Assembly (NCBI GenBank): GCA_039026555.1
Contig: JBCCMB010000075.1
Span: 1-12,674 of the forward strand
Origin: JBCCMB01 sp039026555
GTDB taxonomy: Bacteria > Pseudomonadota > Alphaproteobacteria > Caulobacterales > Hyphomonadaceae
DNA length: 12,674 nucleotides
Direction: 5' to 3'
The translations under genes and the position numbers were made by a program. Positions 1-5,328 of the stretch are shown one piece after another. Each line of letters opens with the position of its first letter. The stretch's first letter is position 1. The notes under the pieces are model-generated. The model had not been told where the DNA came from. It made no database searches and worked only from the letters and a program-made list of their open reading frames with translations.

Positions 1-1
1 A

Positions 2-400
2 TTGGCCGCGCAGATGGCGTTGGGTCGACCCGCGCCGTGGCTTCCGGAAAAATTTGCGGAAAGGCGCATTAGCAAAGATGCGCTTGCTCAAACAGCACGC
101 GGCGGCCGGCGCTATTTCGGCTGGGCCGAGGCCATTGCAAAGCCGCGATTTAGCTTTCTGACCGGCCGAAAAGCGGACCCGGTCATCGGCGCGCTATTAT
201 GCCTCTTCTGCGTCTCAATTCTAACGCCCCTTCCAGGAACCAATACCGTGCCGGGATTCGCCGTCGCCTTGGTCTCTTTCGGATTGATGGAGCGTGACGG
301 TCTTCTGACGACTGGCGGCTTAGCGCTGGGAGCCGCCTGGGTGACAAGCCTCGTCGCAGTGGCGGTCTTTGGCGCGTCTATCCTCACGGGTGTCTTTTGA
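2..400 (+). CDS. exoD: Exopolysaccharide synthesis protein ExoD family, 5'-truncated by window edge
   Basis: The reading frame is open to the left edge, so this is the C-terminal 132 or so residues of a longer protein; ExoD-family proteins are usually near 200 residues. The visible part starts with the family's QMALGRPAPWLP-like segment, then a basic stretch. Two hydrophobic segments follow, at about residues 59-90 and 103-130, with a short loop between them (LMERDGLL). ExoD is an inner-membrane protein first linked to exopolysaccharide production and alkali tolerance in rhizobia; its biochemical activity is unknown. The TTG at the first codon is probably internal, not the start. dsbB follows 47 nt downstream on the same strand, so co-transcription is likely. 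Family assignment rests on remembered sequence similarity; the function is not shown here. Confidence 0.8.
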   Translation: MAAQMALGRPAPWLPEKFAERRISKDALAQTARGGRRYFGWAEAIAKPRFSFLTGRKADPVIGALLCLFCVSILTPLPGTNTVPGFAVALVSFGLMERDGLLTTGGLALGAAWVTSLVAVAVFGASILTGVF

Positions 401-447
401 CGCTTCGTCGCATTTGCGGCGCACTTCAATGAGGGTAGTTAAAACCT

Positions 448-993
448 ATGACGATGTTAGCTTCCCCACCCACACCCGTTCGATGGCCTTACGCGGCGAT
501 CTTGCTGTCGCTGTTCATGATTGCGGCGGCGCATGCTTTTGAAACCTTTGTCCATTTGTTTCCCTGCACGCTGTGTCTGCGGCAAAGAGAGGTTTATTGG
601 GCGGCCGCAGGGCTTGCAATTGCGGGTCTTTTTGTCAGCTGGCGCTGGCCGTTTGCGCGCCTTTTGCCGACATTGAACACGCTGCTCGGCGTGATCTTTC
701 TCGCCGGCGCGGGCGTCGCCGCCTATCACGCCGGCGTCGAGTGGGGTGTTTTTCCCGCGCCGGACACATGTGTCGCCGGCTCGACCGAAGGGCTCGACGG
801 GGGCTTGCTAGACGATTTGTCAAAGCCCATGGTCATCGGCTCATGCACTGAAGCGCCCTGGCGCTTCCTGGGCCTGTCGCTCGCAGGCTGGAACGCGCTG
901 GCGTCGATCGGTTTCGCGGGCGTTAGTTTTATCTCGGCGCGACGCCCTATCTCCGAGGAGACCGCTAATGAGCGCGCCGAAACCCTATCCTAA
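448..993 (+). CDS. dsbB: Disulfide bond formation protein DsbB
   Basis: DsbB is the inner-membrane quinone reductase that reoxidises the periplasmic oxidase DsbA and passes electrons to ubiquinone. The 181-residue protein has the family layout of four hydrophobic segments (about 14-31, 50-66, 74-93, 136-162). The first redox pair is C40 and C43 in PCTLCLRQRE. The second is C108 and C133 in the long periplasmic loop between the third and fourth segments. All four catalytic cysteines are present and the length is normal. The start at 448 follows GAGGG at 431-435; an ATG two codons later is also possible. The gene overlaps the coq7 start by 26 nt. That coupling makes sense, because DsbB depends on the quinone pool that Coq7 helps to make. 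Confidence 0.93.
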   Translation: MTMLASPPTPVRWPYAAILLSLFMIAAAHAFETFVHLFPCTLCLRQREVYWAAAGLAIAGLFVSWRWPFARLLPTLNTLLGVIFLAGAGVAAYHAGVEWGVFPAPDTCVAGSTEGLDGGLLDDLSKPMVIGSCTEAPWRFLGLSLAGWNALASIGFAGVSFISARRPISEETANERAETLS

Positions 994-1510
994 GCGCACC
1001 GAAGAAATGGTGCGCGTCGACCATGCCGGCGAATATGGGGCGGTGGCGATTTATCGCGGCCAACGCGCGGTGTTTGAACGCCGCTCCGGAAAGCGCCGCA
1101 TCGCCGAGCAATTGGCGCAGATGGAAGCTGAAGAACAGGCGCATCTGGACGCGTTTGACAAATTGATCCTGGAGCGGGGCGTGCGCCCGACGGCGATGGC
1201 GCCCTTGTGGAACGCCGCTGGCTTCGGATTGGGCGTTGCGACGGCGCTGCTGGGGGAAAAGGCGGCCCACGCCTGCACAGAAGCGGTCGAAAGCGTGATC
1301 GAGGGGCATTACGACGATCAGGTTCGCGAGTTGGAGGCCAAAGGCGAAACGGAATTATCCGCAATGTTCGCCAAGTTTCGCGACGAGGAAACTGCGCACA
1401 AGGACTTAGCGGTCGAAGAAGGCGCACATGAAGCGCCAGGGTATCCGGTCTTATCCGCCGCAATAAAGCTAGGCTGCCGGCTCGCGATCAAAGTAACCGA
1501 AAAAATCTAA
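968..1510 (+). CDS. coq7: Demethoxyubiquinone hydroxylase Coq7 (ubiquinone biosynthesis)
   Basis: This carboxylate-bridged di-iron monooxygenase performs the penultimate step of ubiquinone synthesis, hydroxylating demethoxyubiquinone at the membrane. The diagnostic N-terminal segment RVDHAGEYGAVAIYRGQ is at residues 16-32. The predicted metal ligands are E22, E56 and H59 (EQAH), E108 (CTEAVE), and E141 and H144 (ETAH), giving the two repeated E...ExxH halves of the ferritin-like four-helix bundle. At 180 residues it matches bacterial Coq7, which lacks the mitochondrial presequence. The start lies inside the dsbB 3' end (26-nt overlap), which suggests translational coupling. Many gammaproteobacteria use UbiF/Coq6-type flavin enzymes for this step; Coq7 is common in alphaproteobacteria. 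The function is secure from its motifs. Confidence 0.95.
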   Translation: MSAPKPYPKRTEEMVRVDHAGEYGAVAIYRGQRAVFERRSGKRRIAEQLAQMEAEEQAHLDAFDKLILERGVRPTAMAPLWNAAGFGLGVATALLGEKAAHACTEAVESVIEGHYDDQVRELEAKGETELSAMFAKFRDEETAHKDLAVEEGAHEAPGYPVLSAAIKLGCRLAIKVTEKI

Positions 1511-1522
1511 ACCCGGCGCGGG
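1500..1522 (-). terminator. Probable intrinsic terminator for the DUF3429 gene
   Basis: Read on the minus strand, CCCG-CGC-CGGG forms a short all-GC stem. It is followed directly by TTTAGATTTTTT. It lies 16 nt beyond the DUF3429 stop codon and its T-tract overlaps the coq7 stop region. The stem is only 4 bp with a 3-nt loop, so strength is uncertain. It has no T-run on the plus strand and so would not terminate coq7 transcripts. Confidence 0.5.
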
Positions 1523-1538
1523 ACCAAGACTTAAAGCG

Positions 1539-2048
1539 CTAGGTCAACAAGCTTGCTGCGGCCAAGAAGCTGATCGCCGCGGCGCTCGACGCGATGAACC
1601 GCAAACGCTTGAACCATTTTGGAAGATCAGCGCTTTGCGCATCCCAGGTCAGGTGCAGCAAAAAGGCGAGCGCAAAAGCGGCGAACACGCCCGGCGACGC
1701 CCGCACCATAACGCCTTGCACCACAAGCACCCAGCCAAACAAAGCGCCCAAGACAGACAAGACCAGCACTTGGGTGCGTGGGTGATCCGGTCTGTTGGCG
1801 AGCTCTACGCCCCATCGAACACCGCCTAAAAAGCTCAATATCACCGCGCCATAACCGAGCAGCACCACGCCAAAGAGCTGAAAGCGCAACGGGTCGCCTT
1901 CGCCGCCCCAACGCCAGGAATAACGCCAAAGTCCGATCGCACCCGCGAAGAAAGGCGCCATTCCCAAAAGGACAAGGCTGTAAGCGCCGAGTGGACCCAA
2001 GATGCGCGCGGCGGCGGCGGATTTGTCGGCTTCAATCTGTTCGGACAT
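1539..2048 (-). CDS. DUF3429 membrane protein (TMEM69-like)
   Basis: The 169-residue protein has about five hydrophobic segments. It carries the DUF3429 hallmark YGAVILSFLGGVRWG in its middle, with a following WDAQSADLP stretch before the last segment. DUF3429 proteins are small integral membrane proteins of unknown function, related to animal TMEM69. I chose the ATG at 2048 because the protein then begins MSEQIEADKSAAA, a plausible soluble N-terminus. A longer frame to 2135 would overlap the upstream HNH gene and run through its terminator hairpin. No good ribosome-binding site precedes the start (the sequence is T- and GC-rich), so the start is not certain. It is last in a minus-strand run of three genes, 37 nt after the HNH stop. 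No function can be inferred from context. Confidence 0.8.
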   Translation of the reverse strand: MSEQIEADKSAAAARILGPLGAYSLVLLGMAPFFAGAIGLWRYSWRWGGEGDPLRFQLFGVVLLGYGAVILSFLGGVRWGVELANRPDHPRTQVLVLSVLGALFGWVLVVQGVMVRASPGVFAAFALAFLLHLTWDAQSADLPKWFKRLRFIASSAAAISFLAAASLLT

Positions 2049-2067
2049 ATAAAACGGCGATGCGGAC

Positions 2068-2097
2068 AAAAAACGCTGGAGGGCGCTATCCCTCCAG
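2068..2097 (-). terminator. Intrinsic terminator overlapping the HNH gene stop codon
   Basis: A perfect 8-bp stem, CTGGAGGG at 2076-2083 and CCCTCCAG at 2090-2097, encloses a 6-nt loop at 2084-2089. On the minus strand it is followed by CG and six T residues (2068-2073), the form of a rho-independent terminator. The HNH stop codon (2086-2088) lies in the loop, so the 5' arm is coding sequence. It ends only 19 nt before the chosen start of the DUF3429 gene, so it should separate or attenuate that gene. Confidence 0.75.
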
Positions 2098-2649
2098 CTC
2101 GACATCCCAATAGAGATAGTCCATCCAGGTTTCATGCAAATGGTTGGGTGGAAAACGCCGCCCGATCTCTTGCAAACGATGCGCGGTTGGGCGCGCCGGC
2201 TTCACCGCCGGATGCATTTTCGCTTCATTGGGCATGCGACCGCCCTTGCGCAAATTGCAGGGACTGCAAGCCGTCACAATATTGTCCCAGCTCGTCCGTC
2301 CGCCTTTTGAGCGAGGGACGACATGGTCAAACGTCAAATCATCCGGCGAGCCGCAATAGACGCATTTGAAGCCGTCTCGCAGGAAGAGATTGAAGCGCGT
2401 AAACGCGGGCGGCCGATCCTGGCGCACATAATCACGCAAAGCGATGACGCTGGGCAGACGCATTTCAAAGGATGGCGAGTGCACTTTGTGGTCGTATTGC
2501 GCAACCACATCCACCCGTTCCAAAAAGACCGCCTTCACCACTTCCTGCCAGGGCCACAAGGACAGCGGATAATAGGACAAGGGTCTAAAATCTGCGTTCA
2601 GCACCAAGGCCGGCCAACCGACAAGCGGCTTCGCCAAAACTTCGGCCAT
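2086..2649 (-). CDS. HNH endonuclease family protein
   Basis: This is a 187-residue HNH nuclease of the type conserved as a stand-alone chromosomal gene in alphaproteobacteria. The C-terminal half holds the HNH fold: a zinc site of C96/C99 (CVYC) and C128/C131 (CSPC), the catalytic D108-H109 in FDHVVPRSKGG, and N123 in WDNIVTAC. The N-terminal half (about 12-75, with LVLNADFRPLSYYPLSLWPW) is typical of this subfamily and is not a known DNA-recognition domain. The metal-binding and catalytic residues are all present, so it should be active; the biological substrate is unknown. The start at 2649 has a good AAGGGG about 6 nt upstream. The gene lies downstream of a DNA glycosylase, which hints at a repair role, but the 136-nt gap argues against a tight operon. 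Confidence 0.9.
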   Translation of the reverse strand: MAEVLAKPLVGWPALVLNADFRPLSYYPLSLWPWQEVVKAVFLERVDVVAQYDHKVHSPSFEMRLPSVIALRDYVRQDRPPAFTRFNLFLRDGFKCVYCGSPDDLTFDHVVPRSKGGRTSWDNIVTACSPCNLRKGGRMPNEAKMHPAVKPARPTAHRLQEIGRRFPPNHLHETWMDYLYWDVELEG

Positions 2650-2668
2650 TGCGTACCCCTTATCCTAG

Positions 2669-2697
2669 GGCCGCGACCGCAACAGCGGTCTGCGGCC
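2669..2697. other. Strong inverted repeat upstream of the HNH gene
   Basis: GGCCGC plus GACCGC (2669-2680), an AACA loop, then GCGGTC, a single bulged T and GCGGCC (2685-2697) give a 12-bp stem with one bulge. No T-run follows on either strand. On the minus strand it ends about 20 nt before the HNH start and just upstream of its ribosome-binding site. It could be a 5'-leader structure, a 3'-end stabiliser for the upstream glycosylase mRNA, or a protein-binding site. Confidence 0.45.
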
Positions 2698-2785
2698 AGC
2701 TCGTCTTTCAATCAATGGATCATCCATCGATTCGCCGGGACGTTAAGCGATTCTCGACGACAAGATTATGACGCTCGCACGCCTC

Positions 2786-3424
2786 CTAGACGCCGCCGAC
2801 CTCTCCATCCCTAACGGCGTTTATATAGGACCAAAGCAAGTGCGCTGCGACCCCGCGATAAGGCCGCCAGGCCTCGGCGCGCTCTAAAAACGCTTTCGGC
2901 GTCAGCTTTTCTTCCGCATTCGTCAACATCCGGTAGGCTTCTAGAAGCCCGATATCCGCGTGCGGAAAGAGGTCGCATCGGCCGAGTACGAACATCAAAT
3001 AGATGTCGGCGGTCCAGGGGCCGATCCCTTTTACCGCCACCAATTCTGTGCGCGCATTGTCATCGCAGGCGTCGGCGACGCGGACAAAGTCCAACGCGCC
3101 CGTCTCCACAGCTTCCGCGATAGATCGCAAATGACGGATTTTGGGACGCGACAAGCCGCAGGCGCGCAGCTCGTCTTCGCTCGCCGCCAGCACGCCGTCT
3201 GGCGCAACAACGTCAAGCTGCGCCTCCACTCGTCCCCAAATAGTCGCCGCCGCTTTGGTGGAGAGCTGTTGAAACGCGATAATGCGGGCAAGCCCGGCAT
3301 AGCCGCCCTCACGCGTCCGCCATGGGCGACATCCAACGGCGGCGTAGGCCGCGCCGAGCGCCTCATCCCGCTCGGCCAGTTGAGCCATGGCGCGGGTCAA
3401 CTGGGATTGATCAGTGACGTCCAT
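2786..3424 (-). CDS. DNA-3-methyladenine glycosylase II family (AlkA-like, HhH-GPD)
   Basis: This base-excision repair glycosylase removes alkylated purines such as 3-methyladenine. Counting from the ATG at 3424 it is 212 residues: shorter than E. coli AlkA (about 282), lacking its N-terminal domain, as in the compact bacterial/yeast Mag1-like group. The HhH-GPD core is clear: IIAFQQLSTKAA at about 48-59, the hairpin VKGIGPWTADIYLM at about 131-144, and the catalytic aspartate D157 in LFPHADIGL. Helix-hairpin-helix lysine and tryptophan positions are conserved. A TTG two codons upstream (3430) is a possible alternative start; neither has a strong ribosome-binding site. It is divergent from gluQ and is the first gene of a minus-strand set with HNH and DUF3429. 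Substrate specificity within the family cannot be settled from motifs alone. Confidence 0.9.
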   Translation of the reverse strand: MDVTDQSQLTRAMAQLAERDEALGAAYAAVGCRPWRTREGGYAGLARIIAFQQLSTKAAATIWGRVEAQLDVVAPDGVLAASEDELRACGLSRPKIRHLRSIAEAVETGALDFVRVADACDDNARTELVAVKGIGPWTADIYLMFVLGRCDLFPHADIGLLEAYRMLTNAEEKLTPKAFLERAEAWRPYRGVAAHLLWSYINAVRDGEVGGV

Positions 3425-3491
3425 GCCCAAAGCCTGCGACGCGGTCGCGGCGTCTGCAAGCGCTTTTGAGCTTACTTAAGAACGATGGACC

Positions 3492-3547
3492 CGGCGTCAG
3501 CGTCGATTGCACATTGATGACGCCGACAAGCCGCGCTAGGGGCGTCA
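3492..3547 (+). promoter_or_regulatory. Three-arm repeat in gluQ leader (possible alternative hairpins)
   Basis: GGCGTCA occurs at 3493-3499 and again at 3541-3547, with its complement TGACGCC at 3518-3524 midway. The central arm can pair with the first (8 bp counting the flanking C and G, 18-nt loop) or the second (7 bp, 16-nt loop), but not both. The second pairing encloses or occludes the gluQ ribosome-binding site (AGGGG at 3538-3542) and ends 3 nt before the ATG. It may instead be a set of DNA half-sites spaced about 24 bp apart in the alkA-like/gluQ divergent promoter. Base pairing is seen; function is inferred. Confidence 0.4.
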
Positions 3548-3550
3548 CGA

Positions 3551-4435
3551 ATGACGGATTTTATCACCCGCTTTGCGCCCAGCCCCACTGGCGACTTGCA
3601 TTTGGGCAGCGCCTATTCCGCCATGCTCGCCTTCGAGGCGGCGCGCGCGGTCGGCGGACGATGCCTGCTGCGCATAGAAGATGTCGATCACACACGTTGC
3701 CGAGCGGAATACACCGACTCGATTTTAGACGTCTTGGCCTGGCTGGGACTGAATTGGGACACGCCCGTCCGTCGCCAATCCGACCATATCGACGATTATC
3801 GCCAAGCGCTGAAATCGCTCGAAACGCGTGGATTGGTCTATCGATGCTTCAAAAGCCGGGCGGAGATTGAGGCGGAACGCATCGCGCGCGGGATTGCCGA
3901 CGACGACGTCGCGATTGAAGGCGTCGGAATTGTGTATCGCGGCCCCGCAACGCCGCTCACACCAGCCGAAGAGCGCGAAAAACTCGACGCCGGCGCGCCC
4001 TATGCTTGGCGTCTGTCCTTGGCGCGCGCGAAAGAGGGATTGGGCGAGACATATGACACGCTGTCATACTATGAAGAAGGCGCGGACCGGCGCACGCCGC
4101 GAGCACGCCAGGCGCTGCCGGACGGCGCAGGCGATGTTGTGTTGTGGCGAAAGGACGGCGCGCCGAGTTATCATCTGGCCGTCGTGCACGACGATGCGCT
4201 TCAGGGGGTGACCCATGTCATTCGCGGCGAGGATCTAGAGAGTTCCACGCCGATCCATGTCTTGCTGCAACGCCTGTTAGACCTGCCCACGCCGATCTAT
4301 CGGCACCACCGCCTGCTCGTCGGATCCGACAACAAGCGCTATTCGAAGCGAGACCAATCCTTGTCGATCCGCGCCTTGCGCGACGGCGGCGCGACGCCGT
4401 CGGATATTCGCGACCGCATCGAGAACGCCCTATGA
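3551..4435 (+). CDS. gluQ: Glutamyl-Q tRNA(Asp) synthetase (GluQ-RS)
   Basis: GluQ-RS is a truncated GluRS paralogue that activates glutamate and attaches it to the queuosine base at position 34 of tRNA(Asp), modifying the anticodon rather than charging the 3' end. The 294-residue protein is the class I catalytic domain only, without an anticodon-binding domain. It starts FAPSPTGDLHLGS with the HIGH-like HLGS at 17-20. RIEDVDHTR follows, then HVIRGEDLESSTPIH, and the KMSKS-like KRYSK at 262-266. E. coli GluQ-RS has a cysteine-rich zinc site; here the matching segment (VYRCFKSRAEIEAE) keeps only one cysteine, so zinc is probably not bound. The start at 3551 has AGGGG 8 nt upstream. The stop overlaps the transporter start (ATGA), so the two genes are probably co-transcribed. 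Confidence 0.93.
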   Translation: MTDFITRFAPSPTGDLHLGSAYSAMLAFEAARAVGGRCLLRIEDVDHTRCRAEYTDSILDVLAWLGLNWDTPVRRQSDHIDDYRQALKSLETRGLVYRCFKSRAEIEAERIARGIADDDVAIEGVGIVYRGPATPLTPAEEREKLDAGAPYAWRLSLARAKEGLGETYDTLSYYEEGADRRTPRARQALPDGAGDVVLWRKDGAPSYHLAVVHDDALQGVTHVIRGEDLESSTPIHVLLQRLLDLPTPIYRHHRLLVGSDNKRYSKRDQSLSIRALRDGGATPSDIRDRIENAL

Positions 4436-5328
4436 CGGACGTTTCGACCAATCTTCGCCAGAAAGCGTGGCTAGGCCCGGTCCTGTTGGTGGTTGGCGGC
4501 GTCGGTATTGGGCTCGCGCCGATCGGCCTTCGATTGTCGGAATTTGGACCGCAAGCGACCGCGCTATGGCGCTACATTTTCGCCCTACCGATGTTGGCCG
4601 CATTCGCCTGGTCGCAAGGTCTGAAGCTTGGTCGCCCCCCGCCTTTAGCGCTGTTGGCGGGCGTGTTTTTTGGGATCGATATCGCGCTCTGGCATGCGGC
4701 GTTGCTGGAGACTTCGGTCGCGAACGCAACGTTCATCGTCAATTTGGGCGCCGTCGGCTCGGGACTTGCGGCGTGGTTCATCCTAAAGGAACGTCCGACA
4801 AAAATCTGGCCCATCGCTGCGGCCATCGCCATCGCCGGCGCGGCGGCGCTGTCATTCGGCGCAGCGGGCGGCGGCGGCGGCGTGCGCGGCGATTTTCTCG
4901 CGCTTTTCGCGGCGGTGTTTGTCGCCGGATATCTGATTACAGCGCGACTGGCGAGGCGCACCGCCAACGCCATCAGCGTCATGTTCTGGGCGACGGCGGC
5001 GGAAATCCCCGTCGCGGCGATCGCCGCCACACTGACGGGAGAGCCGCTTTATTCACCCCAATTGAGCTGGTACGTCGCGCCGCTGTTTCTCGCCCTCTTC
5101 GCCCACGCTATCGGCCAGGGCTGTATTGTCGCCGGGGTGGGACTGACGCCCGCCGCGATATCCGGGGTGTTGATGCTTATCCAACCCGTGACGGCCGGCC
5201 TGATCGCGTGGCCGCTTTTCGGCGAAGCGCTCACGCCCGTTCAAATGGCCGGCGCAGCGTTGGTGTTGTTCGGCGTTTGGCTGGCCGGGCGGCCCAATCC
5301 CGCCAAACCTATTCCGCCGGCTCCATAG
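4432..5328 (+). CDS. EamA/DMT-family transporter
   Basis: This is a 298-residue inner-membrane protein with about ten hydrophobic segments in two EamA repeats, roughly residues 14-140 and 155-285. Typical family stretches are ALWRYIFALPML in the first half and LMLIQPVTAGLIAWPLFGEALTP near the end, the latter being the EamA end-of-domain signature. Such proteins are drug/metabolite exporters or permeases; the substrate cannot be read from sequence. I placed the start at the ATG at 4432, in the ATGA overlap with the gluQ stop. The frame stays open a further 96 codons upstream, but that stretch is only the antiphase of gluQ and is not membrane-like. The 3' end overlaps ecm tail to tail by 20 nt. 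Confidence 0.9.
   Translation: MTDVSTNLRQKAWLGPVLLVVGGVGIGLAPIGLRLSEFGPQATALWRYIFALPMLAAFAWSQGLKLGRPPPLALLAGVFFGIDIALWHAALLETSVANATFIVNLGAVGSGLAAWFILKERPTKIWPIAAAIAIAGAAALSFGAAGGGGGVRGDFLALFAAVFVAGYLITARLARRTANAISVMFWATAAEIPVAAIAATLTGEPLYSPQLSWYVAPLFLALFAHAIGQGCIVAGVGLTPAAISGVLMLIQPVTAGLIAWPLFGEALTPVQMAGAALVLFGVWLAGRPNPAKPIPPAP

Noticed and set aside
1511..1538. Bidirectional terminator between coq7 and DUF3429
   Set aside because: The CCCG/CGGG stem has a T-tract only on the minus strand, so I annotate it for the minus-strand gene only.
4144..4431. A 96-codon in-frame extension upstream of the EamA transporter
   Set aside because: It is the shifted frame of gluQ, is arginine-rich and not membrane-like, and the ATGA overlap at 4432 is a typical coupled start.
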